Source: Paulinella micropora (taxonomy: Eukaryota; Cercozoa; Imbricatea; Euglyphida; Paulinellidae). Taken from it: 64,000 nt of DNA. Positions 38,232-48,312 of this stretch are shown one piece after another (the stretch's first letter is position 1; every line of letters starts with the position of its first letter). The notes below the pieces were generated by a model. The model searched no databases and was not told the DNA's origin. It was given only the letters and a program-made list of their open reading frames with translations. Made by a program: the position numbers and the translations under genes. The stretch covers positions 136,501 to 200,500 of the forward strand of contig WBZZ01006702.1 in NCBI GenBank assembly GCA_019918135.1, read 5' to 3'.

Positions 38232-38477
38232 CTACGTCGTTGTCTTTTCTACTATTGCAGGCCGCAGCCACCAGCGGACACGGCGGTACCACTTGGCCGC
38301 GCGCTTGCTGTCGCGCTGCACGCCTACGCCCTCGAAGTAACACCAGCTCAGTGCCAGCCGGGCGGTAGCGTGACCCGCTTGTGCAGCGTGGAGATACCAG
38401 CTCACAGCTGCGCCAAAGTCCGGCTCAATGCCTTGACCGCTTTCGTAACAGAGCCCAGGGTTTTGAGGTTTTCAAGG
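38232..38477 (-). pseudogene. Sel1-repeat remnant between surface genes B and C
   Basis: A minus-strand frame of about 75 residues with no start codon reads LCYESGQGIEPDFGAAVSWY, then AAQAGHATARLALSWCYFEG, then VGVQRDSKRAAKWYRRV, which are two Sel1 repeats. It ends at a TAG at 38232-38234 and is cut at its 5' side by a stop near 38475. It is most like the Sel1 protein at 47083-48312. A decayed duplicate. Confidence 0.7.
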
Positions 38478-38530
38478 TCTTCTTTTTAATTAAAAGGCTT
38501 TTTGTTTGTGCAGTGAACCCCGCCTATAGC

Positions 38531-39028
38531 TCACAGAAAAACAGTAGTGACCGTGGGGTTGTAAGCATCAGTTACAAGGTGCTGGCTAGTGCTATCGTAC
38601 AAAGACCAGCGCAATGTACCGCTGTGCTTTAGGATAGTGAAACCAGTAAAGTGCCAGGTCATAAAAGACGGCTGCAGACCAGTGGCGCTGCACCGGACTA
38701 TGGTCGAGGCTTGGGCCCCGTTACCGTTGGGGTACGCATTATATAAGCAGTAACCCCCGTCGCCTAGCAGCGGGAACCGGAGGAGGCTTCGCCAAGCGCT
38801 TGCCTTCCACAGCACCGTGCCTCCGAGCGAAGAACAGGCGGACGCAGTCACTGTGCCGCCGGTATTGGCCGTCATGCACCAGTTGTTGCTGGTCAGCTGG
38901 AAGGCTATCGCGTTCAGCGGGTCCCAGCGGCTGAACATCACGGGCCCGGAACCGACGCCGATGGTAGTTACGGTTGTGTACAGGCCCAACTGGTTGTCTT
39001 CGGTATTCATATACAACGCGAGGTTCAC
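38531..39028 (-). pseudogene. Surface protein C, C-terminal end
   Basis: Continues C after a 19-bp tandem duplication: LALYMNTEDNQLGLY, then GGYCLYNAYPNGNGAQAS, a Cys-containing module also seen earlier in C (GGWCLHNAYPTGCGTC). It ends at a stop at 38531. Confidence 0.6.
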
Positions 39029-40694
39029 GTTGCTTTGGATGGTCTGCGCGGTCGCGTTGTACGTCCAGAGCTGCGTTGTACGTCCAGAGCTGCGTCGTGT
39101 CCATCAGCGTCGTGACCTGGCGCAGCATCACGCCGTAGCGCGTGCCGCTGGCCCAGCCGGTCCAGGTGGGCCTGGTACAGCAATAGCTCAGCGCCCAGTC
39201 CCGGCGGGGTAAGTACAGGATGCGACCGGCGTCCCAGACGAAGGGCGCGGGCTGCCAGCACGCCTCGGGGCTGAGCACCAGCGCCAACTCGCCGCCGTTC
39301 ACAAAGCTCGCGCCCACCGCCGGGCCGGCACAGAAGTTGTCCGACAGCCTGTACAAATGGAAAGGCGAAAACCGTGCAGCTGGGTACATTACCGGGAGGT
39401 TAACAGCGCTCGACCACGACACTAGCAGGCCGTTGGCCGTCGTGTTTAGGTAAGCGCGCCGGCCGGACCACACGTGTAGAAGCTGGCTGGGGCTCTCGAC
39501 TTGCCAGCGCAGGGCATCCGGCCGCAGGCTAACGCTGTCGCGGGAGACAAAGTACGAGGCCAGCTGTTGTTGACCGCAGTCACCGCTGCAGGGCGCGTAG
39601 TTGTTGGCCAGGCAGTAGTCGCCGGGGCCCAAGAACGGCAGGCGGAGCCTGCCTCCGGAAAAGGCCAGCAGGTTGTTAGCGTTCTGCGTGCAGATAGTAG
39701 ACAGGAAGAGCGTGGGGGGGTCCGCGCCGTTCGCGGCGTGCATGCAGTAGCTGTCGCTGCCGAGCTGCAGCATGGTCGTCGTAAAAGCCGGCGGCACGCC
39801 CAGGCCCAGCGCACCCACGGCCGCCGCGTCGTTGCCGCCGTAGACGCTGAGCAGGTTGTCCTGGGCGTTGAGGTAGCCCCCGCCGGGAAACAGCGCGCTG
39901 GGAAAGTTGCTCCGCAGGGTCCAGTTCGAGCCACCCACTGCGCTCAAGGTCCACTGCGCTATAGTATAGTCCGTGAGCTCCTGCCAGTGGTGCAGCCTGG
40001 CCTGGTAGCGCGACGTAGCAGTCCAGCCGTTGGTCCAGGGGTTCGTCCAGTCCTGCACTAGGGTCCACCTGGGGTCGGGCTTGTACAGCACGTACAGCCC
40101 CTGGAACAGGACAAAGAGCGGGGGCAGCGAGCAGGCCTCTGGCGTGAAGCGCAGAGTGCTCTGCACGGCTTGACCACGGAAGTTCAGCTTGAGGTCCGTG
40201 AGTTCAGCATAAGTAACGGTCTGCGTGTAGATCGACTCAAACACCCACCGGTACACCTTGAAGGAAGCAATCACGTACGGTGTGAAGCTCCTGCTCTCGC
40301 CCGGAGTGTTCCAGGCAGGTTCGTCCCCCGTGCCGGACCCGTCGCCGCTGCGGTACAGGAGGGTCCAGGCAGTGGGCGAGTCGCTGGCCTGCGCGGATCC
40401 CCACACTGCCAGCCGCCTGGGGAACGCGGAAGCGGCGGCGGATAACGGGGTTGCCTGGATGGAGAAGCTGTACAGAACCATCGGTGTGCTCCCCACCCAT
40501 CTGACTTGCAACCACTCGCCTGGGACCCCGTTAGTGGTCTGCGAGAAGCTCGGGGAGTTGTAAGCCCCGCTGGGGCTCAGGTAGCTGTTGGGGGCCGACC
40601 GCCACGACAGGCTGCTGCTGCTGTCGAACGCTCGATAGGCATCGCTCGTATAATCATAGGCGCTCGACCTCGTCAGGCTCCACAGGCTGCTGTA
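38739..40694 (-). pseudogene. Surface protein C, lectin-like repeat part
   Basis: Open in one frame from just after the TAA at 40695-40697. It contains a discoidin-like unit (GVPGEWLQVRWVGSTPMVLY), then two repeats of about 190 residues with FHLYRLSDNFCAGP, LSPEACWQPAPFVW and Trp-rich strands, and a Cys module (GDYCLANNYAPCSGDC). The frame is lost at about 39054-39091, where gcgttgtacgtccagagct occurs twice in tandem. The repeats resemble beta-trefoil or ricin-like lectin units, but I cannot be sure. Confidence 0.55.
39054..39091. repeat. 19-bp tandem duplication breaking gene C
   Basis: gcgttgtacgtccagagct appears twice without a gap. Nineteen is not a multiple of three, so the frame shifts here, and sensible protein resumes only in another frame after it. 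Confidence 0.85.
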
Positions 40695-41222
40695 TTAGGT
40701 GTTGCTGCTGCTGTAGGTGGGGAAGGTGTACAAGCTGCCCGCATTGCCGAGCCCCGCGTTCGGCAGCGGTTCGGCGCAGTAGCCGTCCGAGGGTCGGTAC
40801 AGGTGGAAGCCGGCGCGCCGCGGGTGTAGGTTGTCGGCAAAGGTGCCGACATTGCTGGCGTAGCCGCCGGAGGTCCAGTAGACGTAGTGGCCGTTGGCGT
40901 AGACGTAGTGGCCGTTGGCTTCCGTGACCCAAACGGTCGTCGCCGACACGCGCCACTGCAGGTTCGCCGGCTTGAGACCGATAGAGTTGCACCTGACTAG
41001 TATCGAGGCCACGTGCCCCCCGCCGCAGGTGCCGCAGCCCGTGGGGTAGGCGTTGTGCAGGCACCAGCCGCCGTCACCCACATACGCGAACCGCAGCGTG
41101 CTGCTGGCGTAGCCCGAGTAGCTGAGCATGTTGCTAGGGGACGGCGTACAGCCGCCCCCGACCAGGCCGAGCGGCCGGTACGGGTAGCCGTTGAGTCTAA
41201 GCCGTGTTTGACGTTGAGGCAC
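40695..41222 (-). pseudogene. Surface protein C, fourth segment up to an in-frame TAA
   Basis: Sensible from NGYPYRPLGLVGGGC (about 41195), with GGWCLHNAYPTGCGTC and FHLYRPSDGYCAEP modules. It reaches SSSNT and a TAA at 40695-40697. The same frame then carries on for hundreds of residues without another stop, so the TAA looks like a nonsense mutation, not a natural end. Confidence 0.6.
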
Positions 41223-42007
41223 AGCATGCCGTTGTTGGTGAGCTGCAACAGCGTGTAGTTGAAGGCAAAGCCCGCGCCCAGGCCCACCGCCCCCGCGCTG
41301 GAGGCCGCCGCCACGCCGTACACGCTAAGCCGGTTGTCGTCGGTGTTGAGGAAGCCACCGGCCGCGTACGAGGCGTGCGCGTTTGCGGAACTGAGGCGGC
41401 CGGTGCTCGCGTCCCAGGTCCACTGCTGCGAGACGGCGGAAACCTCCGCGCTGAGGCGCAGCTGCGCCGCAAAACGCGTGGTCGACGTGCCCGCGGCCCA
41501 CGTGTTAGTCCAGGCGTTGGACCACTCATTGGTCAGCGCCCAGCTGGCGTTCGGGACGTACACCAGTTGCTTGCCGCTGAACACAAACGGCGGGTCCCGC
41601 GCGCAGGCCTCGGGGCTCAGTTGCAGCTGGACGCTAAAGCCCGCGTCGAAGACTGCCTCGGTCACCGGCTCGGCACAGAACTTGTCTGACGGCCGAAACA
41701 GGTGGAAGGGCGTGACGCAGCTGTAGGCGTCCTGGTTGTCGGGCAACACGCAGGCCTGGCCGCCCATACACGCGGTCACGTTCTGGCACGCGCCGGTGTT
41801 GTTGAGCCGGAAGCCGAACAACCTGACCCCGGAGTTGGCAGCTGAGGCTCGCAATTCTAGGTAGAGCTTGTTGAAGGTGACGTCGTTCCTGGCGGGTGTG
41901 TGTCTTGGTAGTGGTTGAGTGACCAGGCTAGTGACTGAGGTGAAGCTCGACAACGCGGCCTCCGAGATGACCTGCGGGGCGCCGGCGTCTAGCGCGATTG
42001 ACACCAC
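40997..42007 (-). pseudogene. Surface protein C, third segment
   Basis: Continues C1 after a frame change near 42007: VISEAALSSFTSVTSLV, a discoidin-like end (RLFGFRLNNTGAC), then a repeat with FHLFRPSDKFCAEP, LSPEACARDPPFVF and Trp-rich strands. It is lost near 41195 when the frame changes again, and the rest of this frame to 40997 is nonsense. Confidence 0.58.
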
Positions 42008-45000
42008 TAGGGTACCGCCAGGGTAGCGTCCCTCATCCCGGTTACTTGCGGGTCATACGCTAGTCCCTTCTTGATCACTGGGTTACGCGGGAACGTGTGC
42101 ACTATTCGGACCCAATCAGTGCCCGCGCTGGCTGCGTACAGGCGTGTGTATCTACCCCAGGTGGCGTCCGTCCCCCCGGCTCCTACTGAGCTAGAACCGA
42201 CTGACGCACTAAGGTTCCAGTAATCGCCGAAGCTGAATTCGGGCAGGACGTAGTCGCGCGCACAGCCGCTCCCGGTGTATGGCGGGAATGACTGCGGCCA
42301 GCAGTTGCAGGTGTAGCTGCCGTAGGTATTGGTGCAGTCCCCCCACCGGCACAACCCTAGCGCACACTCGTCTATGTCAGGCGACGAGGAAGCAGACGGC
42401 GTCACGGATCTCGTCACAGAGATCGTGGGCGTCACGGAGCTCGTCACAGAGATCGTGGGCGTCACGGATCTCGTCGCGGACGGCGTCGGCGAAACTGGGA
42501 TCCACACCGGCACGTTCAGCGTGACTCTCATGTCGCCCAAAAGCACGTTCCTGTCACAGTTGGCACCGGGGGAGTTGTAAGTCAGGTAGTTCCTGATCAC
42601 GACGAAGCGGTACGCATTATAATCCTGGGTTAGGGTCAGGCTCGCGGTTTTGGTCTGGCCCGCGGACCAGCCGCTCCAAGTGCCGCTCGTGCCTAGGTAG
42701 CTCCAGCTCGTACCCCGGTCCGTAGAGCCTAGCACCGCCAACTCCGACACGGCGCCGGACCTGCTACAAAGTGTAGGGCAGCCATTGACAGGGTTTTGGT
42801 AGGTAAGGCCCGACGTGCTGATCACGGCCACTGACAAAAGCTTGGCGTAGCTGCCTAGCGACTGGTTTACTTGCACGTATTCACCTGCATAGTTAGTACC
42901 GCCCGCCACGGTCACGGGGGAAGTCGCGGTGTTGGTACAAATGTTGCTGCTGATGGTTGTACCGTAAGTACCGCTGGCTCCCGACGACTCCCAGGAACTT
43001 TTGGCATTATTGTCCGTAGCAGAGTTGGCACTGCTTGCGCTGCCGCTGCTGACGGTCACAACCCAGCCATACAGGTCGCCGGTTGACGTAAGCGTGCATG
43101 TGCCCGCCTGGAAATAGCCGGCATTGCACGTGCAAGTGTAGCTGCCGTAGGTATTGGTGCAGACCCCGTTTATTCCGCAGCCACCGTTGTCAGGGCGGGC
43201 GCACTCATTGATGTCGGGCGACGCGGAGAGCGACACTGACGGCGACACTGACAGCGTCACGGACATCGTGGGCGTCCTGGACGCCGTGGCGGAAGCAGTT
43301 ACAGAAGCCGTGGCGGTCGGCGAGGGGCTGCTGCTGAGCGACACCGTCGGGGTCAACGACACTGACGCGGTCACCGACACAGTGGGCGACCCGGACGCAG
43401 TGGCGGAGGCGGTTGCAGAAGCAGTGACGGAGGCGGTTGCAGAAGTCGTGGCAGAGGCAGTTGGTGTCACTGTCAGGGTAGGCGTGATGGACACCGTGGC
43501 GGTCAGCGAGGGGCTACTGCTGAGCGAGGAGCCGATGCTCAGCGACGCCGTCGGGGTCGACGACACTGACGCGGTCACCGACATCGTGGGCGAACCGGTA
43601 GGCGACGCAGTCACCGACACGGCCGGTGACTCGGAAACACTCGGGGTGGCCGTGACGCTCGCGCTAGTCGACCCGGACCGAGTGACTTGCGGCGAGTGCA
43701 TGGGTGTGAGCGTAGACGTGTGCGTGGGCGTCTTGGTGGATTCAAAACTATTGCAGGACGCTTCTTGTTCCATCAGGGAGACCTCCAGGTGGCCCAGCGC
43801 CGCTCGCGTCGTGCAGCCCGCGCCTGCGGCAGCGCGCTGGTAGGCAGTGGGGAAAATAAAGCGAAAACGACTATAGAAAGCACTACCTATTACCGCGTCG
43901 ATCCCAGGGCCGGCGGTGATGTTCCACCCCTGCGAGAGGTCAGGCGCGGAGGCAGCTTTGTACACGGTACTCCAACTCTGGCCCCCGTCGCCGGAACCTA
44001 CTACGTGGATTTCAGACAGCCCAGCAAGCATCACGTCGTCGTCGGTGCCCCCCGGCTGGAACGGGTACAGACCTAGGCTGCGCAGCCCCACGCGCCGAGC
44101 TTGAGGGTCCGAGCCCGTAAGTTCCAGGTATTCGCCGGGCACTCCACTTGCGCGGGAATCAACGCGCGGCGTAGTGGCAGTCATCGCCGCGTCGGCAGTG
44201 GCGTTCTTGACGCAGGAAGCAGCAAGTTGCCAGCTCCCGGACTTTACTCCAAGCAGCCCGGCGCCGAACTGCTCTCTCTGTACTAGCGTGTAACGGGCCC
44301 GCCCCCAAAAATAGCCCGGCCGGCACAAGATCTGGCTGAGGTTGCCACTCAGTTTAGCTATCCTCTCCATCCAACCCTCGGTCTTCGCCCGCGAAAGATT
44401 AAATCCTGACCAGCTGCTAAGCAGGTTGGCGTCCAAGGTGTCTATGCCCGCAAACAGATAACTGACATCCGTCGCCTGTGACATGTCCCACGGGAGGCTG
44501 CCCGTAATTCGCAGCTTGGAGGCGTTCAGAAAGCTCCCACTAAAGTTGCGCGCCGAGGACAGGTTCAGCTTGTTCAGCCCGGGAATCTCATCGGCCCCAC
44601 TGCCCGCGAAGGCCAGCGCCAGGCTCGTCACGCGCGAAGCTTCCCAGCTACGTACGTCTGGAACCAAACGAGGCGACCAGGCCAGCATGCCCGTCAGGTC
44701 CTCGGCGTCGCGGACGCGCAGCCCACTCAGGTCGAGGCGCAGCTCGGGGAGCTCCGCGAACGAGTAGCTCCAGTTGCGCACCAGCTCCGCGTCCTGCAGC
44801 CGTGACAAGGCAGGTAGCTCCAGCAACTCCTGTGCCCGGTAGAAGTGCTGTCCGCCAGTACGCGCCAGTCGCAGGCCTCCCCACTGTACTATGCGCTCCA
44901 CCATCATCCCCGTGGGGTTTCGCTCCCGCCACGCGGGCGTCATCGCCAAGTCGGGCACCACGCCAGTGACAACTACCTCGTACGTGCCCGGGGCTGGGTA

Positions 45001-45324
45001 CGTGTGTTCGCACTTCCTGCCCGCGCTCAGGTCGGGGCAGGTGCTTTGCGTTTTGTCCCCCCAGTCCACCTTGTACAACGGCTGCTGTTCCTGCTCTTGC
45101 AGCCGGCGTGCCCGTGCGCGCGTGCGCGAAGCAGTAGCAAGCCCCGCAGGCATCTCAAAGCGCAAGCCTCCCCGGATGTCTAACTGGCTTACGGTAAAAA
45201 TAAGCGGCTCCGCGGATTTCCAGCTGCACCAAGGGGGCCGGGGAGGGAGCGCGTGGCCTGCATCCAGCGCCCGACACAGCCACAACCCTAGTAGAAATAA
45301 GCTACGAGTGGCAGCCCTTGACAT
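42007..45324 (-). pseudogene. Surface protein C, intact first 1105 residues
   Basis: ATG 45324 with signal peptide (ATRSLFLLGLWLCRALDAGHA). The BspA/DUF285-like domain (about 30-330, TGGQHFYRAQELLELPAL) and a beta-rich domain are followed by a Ser/Thr/Val-rich stalk of about 180 residues (about 43195-43745), an EGF module (DINECARPDNGGCGINGVC ... YTCTCNAGY), a discoidin-like domain (VVTVSSGSASSANSATDNNAK ... LAVLGSTDRGTSWSYLGTSG), a short stalk from a 30-bp tandem repeat (42405-42480), and a second EGF module (DIDECALGLCRWGDC). This is the best-preserved copy of the family. It probably encodes a very large secreted or virion-surface protein of over 2200 residues before decay. Confidence 0.75.
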
Positions 45325-45880
45325 TGTCTCCAGCTACCTCCTGCAGATGCCACCGTTTTTGCCAGAAGCTGGAATCTGGTTCCTGTTGTTTTTTTGTAGT
45401 CTTTGATGTGTTTTTTTTCCGTCTCCCTTACTTTTAATCTCTTGAGGGAGGGGGAGGGGGGGGCGGGGAGGGGGGACAGCAAAAAAGGGGAGAGGGGGGG
45501 GGGGGAGGGAAGATGAAGAGAAAAAAAATGGGATGGAGGGGGGGGGGGGGAAGAAGAAGCATTGTGAATCCCAAAAAGTTTACAAGACCCGCGGAGCTTT
45601 TCTCGCGTGTGAACATTTTTATTTGACAAGACCCCGGAAGCTTTTCCAAGGACTTCTTGTTATGCTCATTCTCGCGGTTCAGCTGTGGTTGATCTCCTTG
45701 GTCTTGGTACAAAACAGTCACGACGGCGGCCACGTCGTTTTCCTGTGGCCAATTATCCATCTGGAGCTTTTCTGCTATGACTCCTTTGTTCAACACCAGC
45801 ACAACTAGCCTGCCCCTGCTTGCTTTACATTTCTGCCGTGCTTGCTGAAATCGTGCCTTAGCTAATTTTGAATGAAAGCG
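45325..45880. other. Upstream region of gene C with G runs and a doubtful frame
   Basis: The part next to C matches the upstream region of B. G runs fill 45448-45550. A minus-strand frame from about 45802 (GTG only) has a natural first 70 residues (opening MLVLNKGVIAEKLQMDNWPQ) and then enters low-complexity sequence. It may be a remnant gene, weakly supported. Confidence 0.3.
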
Positions 45881-46204
45881 CTATGCGGATAAATGAATCA
45901 CATACAACATCACTACAGAACCAACAGCTGTTAGCGCGCCGACAACGGAGTCCACTACAGGTGCAAAGTTTTGCAAGCGATCACTGTTCCATTCGACCAC
46001 CACACAGTGGGTTGCGTCCTGCTTGACCACTGCTCGGGAGGAGGTTGCGCCCTGCTTGTTATCTCCTGGTCCCATTATTCTTTTTGCTTTTTGTAACAAC
46101 TCCTGGCAGTCAGGAGAAGTGGTGGTGGCATGCTTCTGGATCAATTTGTACAATTGTTGTGCCCGCTTACAATTGCTGGCTTCCTGCATGTTGTCTACAA
46201 CCAA
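45881..46204 (-). CDS. Small tail-anchored membrane protein
   Basis: 107 residues from ATG 46204. The helical soluble part has CKRAQQLYKLIQKHA and LLQKAKRIMG. The last 25 residues are hydrophobic (VVGALTAVGSVVMLYVIHL), so it is probably anchored in a membrane by its C-terminus. No family is recognised. Confidence 0.55.
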   Translation of the reverse strand: MVVDNMQEASNCKRAQQLYKLIQKHATTTSPDCQELLQKAKRIMGPGDNKQGATSSRAVVKQDATHCVVVEWNSDRLQNFAPVVDSVVGALTAVGSVVMLYVIHLSA

Positions 46205-46243
46205 AAGAGAAGAATTTAAGAGAAGTACAAGCTTGTTGCTTTT

Positions 46244-46501
46244 TTATTTGTTACGTAAGATTTTCCCCCTTTGTCGCCTGCCTCTCTGGGGGGCGTCACA
46301 TCCCCCCCCCACCGCTCCTTTCCACCGGGAAAACATTTCATTTATTTTTTCCCGATTAAATTCCTTGTTCAACACAACTTTGTTCTCACTTTTCTCATCT
46401 TTTTCAGATTTACGGCTCGTACTTGTGCCTTTGACTTGCCCCTTGGTTGTACCACTCGACCGCTGTGCACTGGCTTTTCTCCACTCCCCATCCTTTGGCA
46501 T
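46244..46501 (-). CDS. Small basic protein, uncertain
   Basis: 85 residues from ATG 46501, Lys/Ser/Arg-rich (KGTSTSRKSEKDEKSENKVV), with an amphipathic stretch NREKINEMFSRWKG. It lies between the membrane protein and repeat R. It could be a real small gene or chance. Confidence 0.35.
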   Translation of the reverse strand: MPKDGEWRKASAQRSSGTTKGQVKGTSTSRKSEKDEKSENKVVLNKEFNREKINEMFSRWKGAVGGGCDAPQRGRRQRGKILRNK

Positions 46502-46571
46502 AGCAATCCGCCAAAAAGGATCATCTTATCAAGCTTCTAATAAAAATTTTCCTTGTACTTTTTTTGGAGCT

Positions 46572-46915
46572 TTTCCCCGGAAATACGCACACACATATTT
46601 GGCAACAAATTTTACACAAGAAAAAGAAGAGAGCAAAAAAAAATCCCGTCCGCACAAATCTTGGGCGGGGGAGAAGGGGGGAGGGGAGAGGGAGGGAAAG
46701 ATGGGGGGGGGGGGCGCCCCCCTCCCTCTCCTCCCTCTTCCCTGCCCCCTCCCTCTCCCCCGCCCCATCCCTCCCCGCTTGAAACCAGAGCTAATGAAAA
46801 AAAAGAAATTTTCATTGGAGGATCACAATTCTGGCGCGCTTTTCTTTCCGGGAAAATACATGTTATTGATTGAAGAAGTTTAGGACCGGGCCGGCCATGC
46901 ATTTCAAGCGCTAGA
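46572..46915. repeat. Repeat R, copy 1
   Basis: Begins ccggaaatacgcacacacat, then caacaaattttacacaagaa, then atcccgtccgcacaaatc, a purine/pyrimidine core with G12-CG-C6, then aaattttcattggaggatca plus caattctggcgcgc, and ends taggaccgggccggcc. The 50167-50612 copy has the same order of blocks with a longer core. Confidence 0.7.
46703..46722. terminator. G12-CG-C6 palindrome inside repeat R
   Basis: Same design as 4942-4963 and 23728-23750. Here it forms the centre of a dispersed repeat. Confidence 0.3.
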
Positions 46916-47082
46916 TTTCAAATCCCGTGCGACTTTCCGACCTTGAGGGGCTGCTGCCCCGCTTGGAGTCGACCACCCAGCGCAAACCTTGGGGGGGGGG
47001 GGGGGGTGAGGGAGGGAAATAGCTAGAGCGTTGCCGGTGCTGACAGGGCCTGGCTCGTGATGAGCGACTGTCTCGTTTCGTT
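46916..47082. other. Short intergenic stretch
   Basis: A G18-type run at about 46990-47007, then the 3' flank of the Sel1 gene. No gene is seen. Confidence 0.3.
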
Positions 47083-48312
47083 CTAGAGCCTAGCTATCTC
47101 AGCTCCGGTAGACCAGATCTGCGCCCAGGCCTGGTCCTGCTCAACCCCGACCCCGCGAGCGTAGCACGCAGCTAGCCTTTCCCGTGCCTTCGGGTTTCCT
47201 TGCTCCGCGGCCTGTCTATACCAGTGCACGGCTTCGTGGTGGTTCTGCTTCGCGCCTCGGCCCTCGGCCAGACAGATGCCCAGGGCCAGTGCCGCGTGCT
47301 CGTCAAGCTGTCCGGCGGCTTCCGTGTACAACTCGACTGCTCGAGCCTCGTCTTTAGCCACGCCCGTGCCCGATTCGTAGCAGAAGCCAAGCCGGCGCTG
47401 AGCCTCTGCGTCGCCCATCTCAGCGCCGCGAGTATACCACTCAGCCGCTCGTGCCTTATCTCTCCCCACGCCCGCGCCTGATTCGTAGCATAAGCCCAGC
47501 TCGCGCTGGGCCCGGGCGTCGCCCTGCTCTGCTGCACGCGTAAGCCATTGAACCGCCAGGGCCCTGTCCCTAGCCACTCCCGTGCCATGCTTGTAGCATA
47601 AGCCGAGCTCGTACTGAGCCTTTGCGTCGCCCTGCTCGGCTGCTCGCCTATACCACCGGGCCGCCCGTGCCTCATCTTTAGCCACACCCGTACCAAGGCT
47701 ATAGCAGTTAGCGAGAAAGTACTGGGCCACGGCGTCGCTTTGCTCGGCTGCTCGGGTGTACCACTCGGCCGCCTGAGCGTCGTCCTGCTTCACTCCTTGC
47801 CCTTGAGCATAACAGACGCCCAGGTTGTACTGCGCGGCTGCGCAGCCTTGCTCCGCCGCGCGGCTGTACCACTCAACCGCCTGGCACTGGTCTTGGCTGA
47901 CTCCTTGTCCTTGATCGTAACAGATTCCCAAGTTATACTGTGCAGTTGCGTGTCCTTGCTCCGCCGCACGCGAGTACCATTTGACAGCCTGAGCGTAGTC
48001 CTGTTTCACTCCCTTGCCAAAACTGTAATCATTTCCCAAATCAAACTGCGCTTCTACGTGCCCTTGCTCGGCCGCTTTGGTGCACCATTCAGCTGCCTTG
48101 ACTTCGTCTTTGTCTACGCCTTTGCCAACTTTGTAACGTTGGGCGAGCTCGTACTGCGCGACCGCTTCCCCTTTCTCGGCCGCGCGGCGGTACCCCTCAA
48201 CCTCTGCCTGGGTTCGGGGGGGGTCTTGTGCCCGGCCCCGGTGCGAGGCTGCCCAGGCGCTCGGCGGGAGGATTTGTCCCTCCCCGGCCCGTCGCTCCAC
48301 CCCCACCGGCAC
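47083..48312 (-). CDS. Sel1-repeat region, probably the C-terminal half of a SAM-Sel1 protein
   Basis: About ten regular 36-residue Sel1 repeats, such as AVKWYSRAAEQGHATAQYNL then GICYDQGQGVSQD, and AVEWYSRAAEQGCAAAQYNL. The frame overlaps the SAM-like gene upstream on the same strand. Shortening the C8 run at 48213-48220 by one base would join the two frames just before the repeats, so one gene 49012-47083 is likely. The repeats would form a scaffold binding other proteins. Confidence 0.82.
   Translation of the reverse strand: MPVGVERRAGEGQILPPSAWAASHRGRAQDPPRTQAEVEGYRRAAEKGEAVAQYELAQRYKVGKGVDKDEVKAAEWCTKAAEQGHVEAQFDLGNDYSFGKGVKQDYAQAVKWYSRAAEQGHATAQYNLGICYDQGQGVSQDQCQAVEWYSRAAEQGCAAAQYNLGVCYAQGQGVKQDDAQAAEWYTRAAEQSDAVAQYFLANCYSLGTGVAKDEARAARWYRRAAEQGDAKAQYELGLCYKHGTGVARDRALAVQWLTRAAEQGDARAQRELGLCYESGAGVGRDKARAAEWYTRGAEMGDAEAQRRLGFCYESGTGVAKDEARAVELYTEAAGQLDEHAALALGICLAEGRGAKQNHHEAVHWYRQAAEQGNPKARERLAACYARGVGVEQDQAWAQIWSTGAEIARL

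Noticed and set aside
41013..41258. Small plus-strand frames within surface gene C
   Set aside because: Antisense to Cys modules with clear repeats on the minus strand.
46023..46883. Plus-strand 286-residue frame
   Set aside because: It is antisense to two small minus-strand genes and runs through repeat R. Composition is that of pyrimidine tracts.
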